Source: Sipunculus nudus (lineage: Eukaryota > Annelida > Sipuncula > Golfingiida > Sipunculidae). From it: a stretch of DNA of 64,000 nucleotides. Of the stretch, positions 46,792 to 59,500 are shown piece after piece. The stretch lies in the NCBI GenBank assembly GCA_026874595.1, contig CM049309.1, positions 14,250,576-14,314,575 on the forward strand. Direction: 5' to 3'. How positions within the stretch are numbered: the first letter of the stretch is position 1; each line of letters begins with the position of its first letter. A program made the position numbers and the translations under genes. Below the pieces are notes generated by a model. The model did not search any database and was not told where the DNA came from. It was given only the letters and a program-made list of their open reading frames with translations.

Positions 46792-48253
46792 CTAGAATAC
46801 GGGTAGTCGACAAGCGACTACGTGTATCCGCCAAAATCAGAGAAGGACGGGTGAAGTGAGGCATGGATTGAGTGGCAAGGGGATATAGAGTTCCATGTGT
46901 TAAATATTTGAATGGATCTCTGCCACATAAAAATGATTGTAGGTGGCGCCACCTGTTATTTGAACGAGAAACTATCCAAGATATATACACATGCAAAATT
47001 TCATGTGGAAAAGTCAAACCACTGCAGAGATATGAGTGATTTTATCCCACAGCAGACAAACAGATGGACGCTGTGCAAAAATGGCTGCAGGTGGTGCCAC
47101 CATTTTTGTTCATGTTATAAAGCTATCCAAGGGCTACATTTGTGTAAATTTTTTTTCCTGATTGGTCAAACGGTTCACGAGATATGAGCTTGGATGTCTG
47201 CAGCATTAACGTGAATGAAGGTGGCGCCACCTGTCATAAAATCAAGAAAGCTATCTAGGATGTATATGCATGCCGAATTTTAGGTGAATTAGTCAAACCA
47301 CTGCAGAGATATGAGTTGTTTTAACCCCAGGCAGATGAACAAATGGACACTGTGCAAACATGGTTGCAGGTGGCGCCATCTTTTGTTGTGTATGTTATAA
47401 AGCTATCCCAGGGCTACATTTGTGTAAAATATTTTTCCGGATCGGTCAAACCGTTCCCGAGATATATGGGTTTATGTGTGGAGCGTTAACATGAATGTAG
47501 GTGGCGCCACCTGTCATAAAATCATGAAAGCTATCTAGGATGTATATGCATGTCGATTTTTAGGTGAATTAGTCAAACCACTGCAGAGGTATGAGTGATT
47601 TTAACCCCAGGCAGATGAACAAATGGACACTGTGCAAACATGGTTGCAGGTGGCGCCACCTTTTGTCGGTATGTTATAAAGCTATCCCAGGGCTACATTT
47701 GTGTAAAAAATTTTTCCGGATCGGTCAAACGGTTCCTGAGATATATGGGTTTATGTGTGGAGCGTTAACGTGAATGTAGGTGGCGCCACCTGTCATAAAA
47801 TCAAGAAAGCTATCTAGGATGTATATGCATGTCGAATTTTAGGTGAATTAGTCAAACCACTGCAGAGATATGAGTGATTTTAACCCCAGGCAGATGAACA
47901 GATGGACACTGTGCAAACATGGTTGCAGGTGGCACCACCTTTTCTTGTGAATGTTATAAAGCTATCCCAGGGCTACATTTGTGTAAAAAAATTTTCCGGA
48001 TCGGTCAAACGGTTCCCGAGATATATGGGTTTATGTGTAGAAACAGACGCACAAACAGACGCTGGGCAGAGATGAAAGATCGGAGGTCAAGGTCACTTGG
48101 TTAAGCACCAGTTCACATGTGACCCGATAATTTGTGTAAGTTTCGGAAAAATCTGTCCAGTAGTCTCAGAGGAGTTCTCCGGAAACGAACGCGGCGGCGG
48201 CGGAACCCGGTCAAAAACATAGTATCTGCAAAACTTCGTTTTGGCGGATACAA
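46792..48253 (-). mobile_element. Helitron-like satellite-carrying element, copy 2
   Basis: Read on the minus strand it begins TTGTATCCGCCAAAACGAAG and ends with the hairpin GTAGTCGCTTGTCGACTAC then CCGTATTCTAG. It inserted into an older repeat whose intact paralogue at about 46522-46540 shows the empty site. The flanks join as CATTAA|TTTAT with no base duplicated, insertion between A and T as for Helitrons. The interior has about four ~280-bp units. Confidence 0.8.
46942..48010 (-). repeat. ~280-bp tandem satellite inside Helitron-like copy 2
   Basis: The perfect 12-bp palindrome GGTGGCGCCACC starts at 46942, 47220, 47500 and 47779, a period of 278-280. A second, less conserved copy lies mid-unit. 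The units are highly similar to each other and are the reverse complement of the array at 33790-35640. Confidence 0.92.
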
Positions 48254-51200
48254 TTAATGCTCTTTTCTAAAGAGAGATTCAACATATTGGCCCCCATATT
48301 TGGTGAAAAATATTGTTTTTCAAGTTTATAGATGCAGAAACCATAGTCGCTTGCCAAGGGTTAGTATATGCTGCTGAAGATTGGGGGGCCTATTCTAATC
48401 TTAAGGGGGGGGAGGGGAATTAATTGTCTGGGGGTACCATGGCACATGCCGTGCCAAGAAATATTTAGTTTGTTGAATGGGAGAAGTCTGTTCGCTATCT
48501 CTGAATACAGGGCCTGCATATGGCAGAATATATACTCCCTATAAGTTTCTTGGATTCCACAACAAAAAAGAAAACCCCAGTTATAGGTGCAGTACATTTT
48601 ATTAACAAATTATGCACAGAATTTTGTTAATGATTCAAACAAGCTGTACAAATTGTCCAAACATGGCAGTTGTTGGTACTTGTTCAAATAAAACATCCAA
48701 TCACAACACCAAACAACCCACAAAATATCAGGCCAAACATCACAAAGTCAGGAGCAATAGAAATAAGTAGAAACAAACTGAAGAAAACATGAAACAGAGG
48801 TCCTATAAAATGCAACATTTCAGAAGTGTCCAAATGTCTGTTACACTTTGGCTTCAGACATTAAAGCAGATGATATTCCACCCATGGATGTTGTGGTAGA
48901 GGACCTCTCAGTCACAGGCATTTTGGCAAGATATGACAAGTATGATCATTTTAGCCTGGTCATTATTTAAAGATCTAGTCCTTCATAAACTCCAGTTTGT
49001 TACCTTTCAGGAAAATAAAAGAACAGTATTTTAGTTTATGCAGAGTTATGATTATCAAATAAATAATTCTAATGTTGCTAACATTCTGTTGGACATGGAA
49101 CTGAAATGTGAATTATAAGAATTTAACCATAAATAACATATATTTTGATACTATGATACACATTAATAGGTTTATCAACAGTATCACATTTAATAGGAAA
49201 ATATGACAAATGTTTCTTAAAAGGAAAGGGTATTTTTCATTATTTTTATATAATTCTTGAATTGATAATAATAACAATGTCCAGGCTACTTTGTCCACAT
49301 CTGACCAAAATGTTTGTGGTCCAAAGCTCCAGGCATTCTAAAGGTACAGCATATTGTGACCAACCATGTAATACACTCACAAAACACAACTATTCTCTAC
49401 AATGGAATAAAGAGCACATCTTGACATGCCAATCTGTAAGCAAGCAGTGAAATAATACATCATATGCTAAATTGCTAAGTGTAGGGTTTGTAATAACTCA
49501 TAATTACATGCATATATGATTAAGCCCTTGAAATCAGAATAACATGTTTATTTAATTACCCTGCAGTAAGCTAGCTGAAAATTAAGTTCATATCAGGTCT
49601 GTTAATTCATTCAGACTCACAAGAGTATGAATCCGCTGTTTAGGGTTTATGGGTGTCACAATCTGACTCCCACAATGCACTGCTGCCTCTAAATACATAG
49701 ATGGTTAAGGTATTTATATTAATGTAGTGCAGAGGGTAATGTAGTCGGATCAAGTACACTGGATAGGAACTGTTTCAAGGCAAAATACTTAATCGTGGGT
49801 GTTATTGTGGTGTGTTATATGTTGCAAGCATCAACATGTGAAATGTAAATGAAGGTTTTTCCTTGAAATGCAACCAATTTTATTTTAAAATTCGACTATT
49901 GAAAGAAGTAGTCCCGGCCATCCAACAGAGCGTACAAGGAAGAGGTTCTTGCAGAAGGGTGAATTATTACCTTTGAGCTGAAGTCGCCCATCGCACACAG
50001 GCTGTCAACACCAGTTGTCCTGTGTTTTTATATATTGGCTGATACATTATTTGTCTTACATGAACTGCAAATGCACTCTCCAAGCATATACATGGATCTC
50101 TCAGTGATTAAGATAAAAAAAAACTTCAATTCATCATGTATATTTTGAATAATTTAGATTGCTAAATTAGAATATCATTACATTACCTATTTTGATGCTT
50201 ACAAAAATTCTTGCCAAAATGGGAGGCCTTCAACACAATGTAGTAGTGACCCCTGGTGGAGGTCAGAGGAGTAGGCATTTGAACTGGAAGCCCTTGAATG
50301 ATTTGACTGTCAAGCCTCTGTTACTCAAAACTTGGGCCCTACAGATGCCAATGCACAATGTTACTTCTTTATTTCCTAAGCACCAATCAGGAACTCCTTC
50401 AGCTGGAATAATCTTGTACAGACCAACTGAATCTAATACAACAAACATGATGCAAGATAATAGATGAAGACAACTTATTTGTCATTAGTTATGAATATGT
50501 AAATGCAAACATAAAGACAATAAACAATTCAACTAAATATGCATACAGAACACTCATGAATATGTATGAATTTGCTGCAAAAACAGCTTCCAAATTATAT
50601 GAAAAATTTGGACAAATAGTGATGCATTTGTGGACCAATACACCATGCTAGTGTTAAATATTATATAGGTATCAGCAGATTAGCTTAGGTCAAAACATTA
50701 TTTTAATATTTGATTATCAGATGGAAAGCACCATCCAAACATTTTATTACAGTCTCCTATATAAGGCATGTGGGTGAAACATTGGTTAGAAATGAGTTTA
50801 TTGGCATCTGATTGGCTCATTGCTACATAATTTAACCAAAAGCAGGGGCTGGTTCTAAAGCATAAGAAAGGCAAAGGCAAAGAGTAAATTTCATTTATGG
50901 TCTGGAAATAAAATTTTTGGTGTAGAAGACAAGTCTTGCTATATTTCTGAGATTGACAAAAAGCACAGACTTGGATTCAAAATGTAATATCCCTTGCACA
51001 GCTTGAATCATTAGCATAATACAGCAGAACCTGGTCCTGCCATAAATAGGGTTGCCCTTAGTACAGAGGTGCCCGTAAGGAGAGTTTCCACTGTATAGTC
51101 AAATACATTGCATCTTGAGACAAGGTGTCATTAAAGGGCTCAACGTAAACTTTAAAAGCTGTTACTTGCCTTCATGAATTTTTACTTGCCCTACAAATAT

Positions 51201-52840
51201 TACTGATTGTATTCAAGCACACATAGATCCTTTTTCAACCCTTTTCTTGGGTAATGGTTTATGTACGAGGTGACTTCTAGTTGTCCTTTCACTATTTTCT
51301 GAAACTTTCACTTGCCCTGGGCAATGGGTTAACTGTTGATGTCAAGCCCTGCATTACAGTCCTAAATAATGAAAAAGTAAAAGATCATAGTGGTTATGGA
51401 AGATGAAGGGGTCTGATAAGGCATCTACAGTGATTAACATAACAATTTTTCAAGTAATGTGAATCCATGATGTATAATATGGTACAGCTCACTGCATGAA
51501 GTACAATTTATGCTGTATATGTAAAGTACAATCTAATGTGTTCAGAAATAGTGCAATTTGCTAAATCTGAAGTACAAATACTCTAAACAAAATGAGTTAC
51601 AAATTTGCAAGTCCCTAGTCAGTAATGACTCCATCTTCTTCACTTGTTAAGCAAATGTATGATCCAAATCGTAAAAGGCCAGCTCACAACCATAAAATCT
51701 CATTTATAACACTCTGCCCTGTTGGTTGTAAATATGATCAGTTTATATTTTCTACAAAACCTACATACCAATGGATATGTAAAAGAGGATTGACTTTAAC
51801 AAATGTTATGGCATGCACATTCTTCAGATCATGACTTTCATTCAAGCTCCAGCAGATTTAAAACAACCTGCATTCAAATTAAGGCACCTCTAAAACTTTT
51901 TGATGATCATGAACTTATTGAATAAATTTCCAATTTGGGTTATACATTTTTCCCCAAAAACAAGAGGAATTAGGCTGAAGACTAGGTTGACAACTCATGA
52001 ATATGCATAGAAAGCCTGGTCATATCACAGGTTTGCAAATGTGTAAATACTAAATTATAATGTGTTATCTGACAGGCAAGATATTTAGAAGCCACAGAGG
52101 TGGAGGTGATATGTGCATTGTGCAGTTCTGTATTAAACAGGTGACTTTGGACGTTTGTTAACCTTGTGCAATGATTGGACAGATCACCATATGCAAATTC
52201 ATGCAGAAGAGGTACAGTGGCACCACCTGGTGTCATGGTATGAAAACAGAAGAAGCAACTAGTAGGTTTACTGAGCATGTTTGCTGCAAATTGCAATATA
52301 TAAATAAATATCTTTCACACATGTCTCTCTCTCTCTCTAAAAATAATCTTTACCCAGATTAAGTTCAACCCAGTATGACTGTCAGTCTCCTGTGACCATT
52401 CTATTTTTGCTTAATCTTTATTTTTACATAAGTTGAGACCTGTACAGAAGATTGCTATAAGTATACAATTTGATTTAATTTGATGCTTTTCTAAGTTGCA
52501 ATTAATTTGTTGCAACTATTACTAAACTGGCATAGATAAAGCTCTATTCATAAGATATGATTCCTGTATTATCGTATCTAACATATATTTGGTGCAGGTA
52601 GGAAAGCTGGCCCATGTCTGACAGCCACCAAACAACAACATTGCAGCCAATCACATATGTACTTCCATATGAGGTATAAACATCATTGGCTGAACTACTT
52701 AGGCACGTATGACATTGGCCGAACTACTCAGGCACATGCATCTTTGGTCAATATATAAGCAATATTAGTGCCTGACCCCTACCATGCATCCATTGAACAA
52801 TTTTAATATGAAGTCAAAGACATTTTACCATTCCTTAATA

Positions 52841-52842
<2 letters not shown>

Positions 52843-52886
<44 letters not shown>
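52843..52886. repeat. (TA)n microsatellite
   Basis: An uninterrupted TA tract of about 44 bases. Confidence 0.95.
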
Positions 52887-52889
<3 letters not shown>

Positions 52890-53388
52890 CTTAAACTGAT
52901 GTAGATTTATACCAGAACCATTCAATAAAGACAAATGCTTCTGATATACTGACTTATGAAATGCATATGAGACAATGATCACAGTTCACACTGATTGCGG
53001 TACATTTTCATTCACATGAAATGGTTAAAAGGTAGTCAAGAATATATGGCAAGTGCGTGCAAACAGGACATCTTAGATATACCTGTTCATTACTGAGACA
53101 TCAATTGATAATGATAAAAATATGAATGATAAATATTTTAAGCAATTATCAAATATTTGAGTACAAACCTGCTACTGACATAGTCTAAAAGTTATTCAAA
53201 TATCACAAATTTTAAAGGCAAAGGTTTTATCAAACATCTGCATTTTCAAAGATTGTTTATTATATTTTTCTACAAATTCCAAATTATGATTATAAACAGC
53301 ATACTATGAAAAAGTAATATAGGGTAATTTTGCATCTTTAATATGTATCACAGATGTCTCTTTTTATACACAGCTGATGGAAACAATG

Positions 53389-54388
53389 AAAAGCTGAACC
53401 ATGATGAACAAAGCACCAGTCTTATTGTTGAAATGATCAGATGATATAATATGTGAAGATGAAAATGCACAATATTTCTGCAAAAATTCCAAGGTTACAG
53501 AAGCTATTAAAGTTTAATGCAAATCCTTCTATGATTTACAGAAAATAAGTATAAAAACAGCTTCAGTATTATTGTGTTTCACTTTAATTTCACAACAGAC
53601 ATGGATCTGGAGAAAAGATTTTTTTAAATTAAAAACTAGAATGACTCTAGTGTTCAAACAATTATTTGTTAAGATTGCTGTAAGAAACAAGGTTACAGTG
53701 ATCCTGGTGTAAGGCATGCAAAGAGATTTTGCAAAAATGAATGCAAAATTTTTGGTGGTAGCTGTATGATAAAGCAGTGCTTCAATTTGTGCCCTGTTAA
53801 TGGATGTTTGGAAAGCTACAATTCTGCGGTCAGTTTCAGTTTTGAGTATAAAAGTCGTAGGGCAGTCCAGTTTGTACATAAATTGTGTAAAAGCTGAACC
53901 ATGATGAACAAAGCACCAGTCTTATTGTTGAAATGATCAGATGATATAATATGTGAAGATGAAAATGCACAATATTTCTGCAAAAATTCCAAGGTTACAG
54001 AAGCTATTAAAGTTTAATGCAAATCCTTCTATGATTTACAGAAAATAAGTATAAAAACAGCTTCAGTATTATTGTGTTTCACTTTAATTCCACAACAGAC
54101 ATGGATCTGGAGAAAAGATTTTTTTAAATTAAAAACTAGAATGACTCTAGTGTTCAAACAATTATTTGTTAAGATTGCTGTAAGAAACAAGGTTACAGTG
54201 ATCCTGGTGTAAGGCATGCAAAGAGATTTTGCAAAAATGAATGCAAAATTTTTGGTGGTAGCTGTATGATAAAGCAGTGCTTCAATTTGTGCCCTGTTAA
54301 TGGATGTTTGGAAAGCTACAATTCTGCGGTCAGTTTCAGTTTTGAGTATAAAAGTCGTAGGGCAGTCCAGTTTGTACATAAATTGTGT
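53389..54388. repeat. 500-bp near-identical tandem duplication
   Basis: 53389-53888 and 53889-54388 match with a period of exactly 500. I saw one difference, T at 53590 against C at 54090. The minus-strand frames of 116 and 160 codons across it have no recognisable domain. Confidence 0.95.
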
Positions 54389-56298
54389 ACTTTGTCTGCC
54401 ATTCATGTGATGCTTTAGTTCTATGTAGTCCTGTTGTTCAAATGACTGTTTTTGACAAAATAAAATGTCCCATAACATTTTACACATTCCATGATTCTCA
54501 AGGCAAGTCAAGCTACAATGAACATTCCTGAACTTACCAAAATAGGAATTCTAGCAATATACACCAGATCCTGTAAAACTAGCACTTCCATGTATTGACT
54601 GCATATTCAATATTATATATAATACATGTATACATGTTTCACTTTGAGTGTTTCAAGCTGTTAGATACCTGATGACTGTGCCATCTGTTACAAGCAGATG
54701 CAGTTATTCTTATAACAATTTTTAATCCAATTATCTGTAGCAGTTGTCTTTGAGCGACACATATTCATAGCATGTAGACACTAATTGCATATACAGTGCA
54801 TAGCATGCTGATGTACAGGTAAGTAAATCCTGTTAGTGGTCCCATCAGGGTGAGCCAGGTGTCACCAACAGTATGTGTACATGCATAAGTAAAAATCTGC
54901 AAACATACATATATAAAGTCATGCAGATAATTTTAAAATTGCATAGGCATGAGAAACATTAAGGCTAAATTTCAACTTATTTGGTCCATATACGGATGGG
55001 AGTAGGGATATAGACACACTGGTATGTTCAGTATGTTTCCACTTAATGGCTGGGTCATCTTCATACTACCAAGTCTGACCAAAAATTCAGAGACCTTGAT
55101 TCTGTGACCCTTTCATCCATCTATTACATGAGTGATGAACAAGACTGCAAGTGTTCCGGCTGAAATCACAAGTCAATCAAACCCAACCAACAGAATATAA
55201 GCAGTACACTGTTCACACACTGTTCGAACAAGAACATGTCCCAGAAACGGGACAGGTTCAATTCTTCATGGTCTTCCATGGCTAGCAATGTTAAAGCTTT
55301 TGATAAAAAAATCACACGAGACATCTGTGTAAAACAGGTGTACACAAGCCATTTGATTGGTTCATTTGCATTATTTGTTATTCATGAAATAGATACCAGA
55401 GGGTGACAGAATCAAAGTCTACTGTGAAAGCATAGTCATGTATAGTAGTATGAAGATGAGCTGGGTGTACTGAGGCCATACCCCTAGAGGCATAGTTCAA
55501 CATCCCACGAAATGACAGCTGCAAGGAAGTCTAAGGACCAATATGGGAAGTCAATGTTAGAAAATCTGTGCATTCTTTATAAGCCCCTTGTGAACATTCA
55601 CCTTGGGCCATTATCAATAAAACAGATATTTATGTTAACATTTATCCCTTAATATGTACATATTATATTTATATTACATATTATATTTAATTTATATGTA
55701 GCTATAATCTTTATGTATTAATAACTGATATGTTTAACTTTGCTCTGTGAGAACAGTAATGTTAAAACTAGTTAATGAGTGTTAAGTAATTCAGCAGGCA
55801 CATGGATGACACTGGTTCACAGGTTCACCAGTAGATGGCAGGTAAAGGATACCTTCACATATATTTATCAGCTTTAAGACCCTCAACCAACACAGATAAG
55901 CTTTTACAAGGTTCTATGGTGCATGCTTAGAAAGGTATATGTTTATCACAATATTCACAACAGCACAGCTGCATGATATATATATAATGCCACGTTTATA
56001 TATATGTTGTATATATAAATTGCATAGGTGAGCAATGGTGCATCCATACATAGCACTACAAATCTGCAAGAAACATGCCTTACAGTGAAGTGACAGTCTC
56101 ACAAATAAAATATAATAAGGACAATATTAAAGCATAATTGTAGAATTTCATAAGAATTCATCTATAAGATGAATATTATATGACTGCACTTGAGCCCCAC
56201 CTTAACACATCACAACAAATAGTGTAAAATGATCACTAATTATTGCGCAGGCACCAGCTGATCGTTGTTGATGCATATACAAGATATGTAGTGATTGC

Positions 56299-56508
56299 CT
56301 CTGGAGGGAGATCCTGATTGGCCAATGAAAAGGGATGAAGACCCCTGATTGGTCAGTCTTTATATGGAAGTAGATCCTGAATGGTCACTCCCTTTGGATG
56401 GAGATCCTGAATGGCCAATGCCTGAAGAAGACCCTGATTGGTCAATATGTGTGGAGGGAAATCTTGATTGGTCGAATCCTAAGGAGGGAGATCCTGATTG
56501 GAGCAGGT
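56299..56508. repeat. 30-bp minisatellite (about seven degenerate units) at the SSX2IP stop codon
   Basis: Units of 27-33 bases centred on GATCCTGATTGGCCA and GA(T/C)CCTGA(T/A)TGGTCA. The rightmost unit overlaps the last codons of SSX2IP, which read the repeat as SNQDLPP on the minus strand. Confidence 0.85.
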
Positions 56509-56572
56509 TTCACCGTCTGATGATAGATCTTCAGGAACCACAACTTGATCACTTGATATGTGAAATTCAGGA
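56479..56572 (-). CDS. SSX2IP: SSX2IP last exon
   Basis: 94 nt, acceptor ATTATCTTGCAG; stop TAG at 56481-56479. Reads PEFHISSDQVVVPEDLSSDG then ETCSNQDLPP. The final seven codons coincide with a minisatellite unit. Phase agrees with the previous exon; homology is weak. Confidence 0.7.
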
Positions 56573-59500
56573 CTGCAAGATAATAATTCAACCAAAATAA
56601 ATCTTCTAATAATTTGTTCCATTAATATATTCTTTAATACATATTGTTGTTGGCCATAAATGTTAAATGTAATCAACTGAAATGAACCAGTATCCTGAAT
56701 TATTATCCTTAAGAGTAAAATATGAAATTTTGAATAGTTAAATGAATATCTGTCAACCATATCCAAATTCTTACTCTTTGCATATGACTAAACCAAGAAT
56801 CATCTTCTTTTGAAATAAAGCAGTCTTTTATCAAATCTGCTGTACCTTAAACACGTTGTATTAAATTGAAAAATATAGCTGTTACTTTTCAATTAAGAAG
56901 CCAATGGCAAACATTATGAAAAATCTCGAGTGCTGACGAATAAGATTGATGAAAGTGAAAATTTATCCACAAAATACTTATATATAACAGAAATCATCAG
57001 CTGTAAGAGTCGAATGTGGTGAAAATCTAAGTGGCCTTTACGCTCCTAATGATATAGACTGCAGTCATTCTATATCCCCTTTACATTAATCTCTGCTTTG
57101 TTTGGCAAGTTTTTCTAGGTTCCAACACCAGGGCTACTACACAGCCAAGAATCACACCAGCCCTGGTGGTGAAACCCGGAAAAAATTGCTATACAATGCA
57201 GCAGTTGATGCGAAGGAGATCTGGAATGCCTGCAGTGTTTAATTACTGTGAGGAGTGTATCTGACAATGTGACATGTATTACCTGCTGTCTGGAGCACTG
57301 AGCCCCCGGGTGTAGTTACATCCAGGCGTAGGTGGCAGTTTACGAGCAGACCGGCTGGCACTGACTGGTCTGACTGGACGGGGACTGGCATCACAGGGCC
57401 CTGTGTAAAATAAATAAAAAAAACAAAACATGATAGTGACCAAAGGACATGGTGTTTAAAATGGCAAAGTTAAGTCTTCCATGGAGAACGTAAATTTTAC
57501 AATTTTTCTAGCCTGATCTTTGGGGGGGGGGGGGGGGATGGCGGCGGAGGCAATGTCATAGCAACATAAGTACTGTTTAATTTTTAAGATATCAAATTAA
57601 TACATGATGTCTACACAAAATGTTGTGATAAAAAACTAAAGCAAATTCATGGTATTTACATCCATCACTTTGGCTTCTATTACAAACATTCTTTTAATAC
57701 ATGTGATTAAAGCAGAGATATTTAATAATAGGTTTATTTTGATAAAACTTTTTTTTATTAATTTGAGTGAAATCACACTATTTAGGCAAATTACTTGAAA
57801 CAAATGTCTGGTTACTAGCTTTTCTTGAAACAAAACTCCTAGATTTCCCCTGCATTTTCAACAGCCAATAGCCCTCTTTTAAATTTGTAATAATAAGAGT
57901 AAATGTTCCATATCACCCTGTGAATTCAATTTTTAAAATTCAAAATTTCATCTTTTGAAAACGAAGGCCTACCTTGATTGGTTGGATCAGAACCATGTAG
58001 ACATTGTTTGACTTGATCCCACAACTCCTGGAGACCTGACTCTAACTTCTCCTGTATCAGGTTGTATGGCAACTGGAAATGTCCTGGAAAACCAATCACA
58101 TGAAAACTACAGCTGTATGATGATGGACCTTTTGTGTATATAAACTGAATACAATGTGGTCTGAAAGCAACTATTTTTATAAAGCAGATTTATGTTATCA
58201 ACAAGGTAACCAGCATTTTCTTAACAAAATAAATCCCATGAGCTCATCTTGAAAAGTACTCCACCAATTCCAAGGCTCTACAAAAGACATCCCTGTTGGG
58301 CACCCAGGGAACTAAACTGGGATCTCCATTTACAACATACAATTGTCCATGATACAACTATAGTCTACAATAACTAAGAAGGAGCTGGCAAGAATTATAA
58401 GACCTACATCAATCTATAATTGTCTTTCAGCATCAGCATGAGATGTACTTATCACCCATAATTCAATTTTCACCTAGCTACTACAGTTTTTTTGATACTT
58501 TGGGTTTGCCAGGTGGACACCAGATGACAATGCATCATCATATAAACTCAAAGGTTCACTAAAAACACACTCCACTAACACTGCAATACCCATTTCTGTA
58601 GAACTGGAGTTGTAGAATTATAATGATGCCTTGTGTAAAAAAACTGAAAATCACAAAGCTAAAAAAGAATAAAAAGAAATAAACAATACCTTCAGCAAGT
58701 TGAGTATCGTTCAATGGAATGTTATTTTCATCTACACTGGTCAGTGCTGTTTTTACATCATTCATACCCTGAAAAGAGACAGTAGCTGAAACACTCCACA
58801 GGGTTCTACTCCAGCCCATTCTAAGAATGTCCCCCCCCCCTTTTTGTGTTTTATTTTTGTATTGGAAACTGATCAAACAAAATTTGTACCAATGGCAGAA
58901 AGAGGAAAATGTGTTATTAATTGTGGTGTGCCAATAAATCGCCTATATCGATGATTGGTCATTTTCTCCCATCATGAATTTAATCGACTGAAATTTTGCA
59001 TTATCGATCCAAATGATCAAGCATGCCCATCCAAAGATGGCACATAAAGTAATCGATTAATCATCAATCATTGGTCCTTTACTGTTTTTCAATTATGGAA
59101 TATGAATTTGTATCTGATTATCACCACTAGTAATTACCTTTATCCTTTTCATTTTGTATGATTAATCAAAAATAAAAATTATCTATGGATTTCATTGTAA
59201 TTTTGTGAAGATTTTGTCCCTCATGCATGAGTGAAAATTTAGATAATAAACATTTGGCACTGAAGGAGTGGTGGAGGTATGTGGTCTTTGAGTGCTCTCA
59301 CCTGAGCAGTGAGTTGTCTGAGTGAGGCCATCACTCTCTGTTGTTCTTTATGTATAGAATACAACAGCTTCCTCATCTCAGTGTTTTCTAATAAAACCTC
59401 TTTGTGCTTCATATCAAAGCTTGAGATCACATCTTTATAAACTTCTAATTCATTTCTGAAATAAAAGAAAATACAAGAGTCACAATCAGATTTTTTATTC

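Larger units (their letters stand above)
45263..48370 (+). repeat. Older satellite-bearing element, interrupted by Helitron-like copy 2
   Basis: ATACTATGGTTT near 45279 and AAACCATAGTCGCTTGCC near 48330 are inverted. The latter resembles the 3' region of the Helitron-like family (GTAGTCGCTTG). Between them are ~290-bp units with GGTGGCACCACC-like palindromes (for example near 45571, 46213, 46496). The phrase AATTAATGCTC at 46529 recurs at 48253, across the nested insertion. Outer limits are approximate. Confidence 0.55.
48580..56290. other. Long repeat-poor AT-rich region, possibly a 3' UTR or non-coding transcript on the minus strand
   Basis: No exon or protein motif was seen on either strand and almost no dispersed repeats, unlike both sides. 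At the left edge the minus strand has AATAAAA (about 48597-48603), a candidate polyadenylation signal for a minus-strand transcript. It holds a 500-bp tandem duplication (53389-54388) and a (TA)n tract (about 52843-52886). Confidence 0.4.

Noticed and set aside
46942-47790. CRISPR-like regular spacing of a palindrome
   Set aside because: The whole ~280-base unit repeats, not just a short repeat with unique spacers, and the genome is eukaryotic.
54029-54511. 160-codon minus-strand frame (and its 116-codon twin at 53529-53879)
   Set aside because: Longest unspliced frame in the window, but no domain, biased AT codons, and the twin exists only because of the 500-bp duplication.
56349-56600. Plus-strand frame with repeated DPEWS/DPDWS decapeptides
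   Set aside because: It is the 30-bp minisatellite read in a lucky frame and overlaps the SSX2IP last exon on the other strand. No splice or start context.
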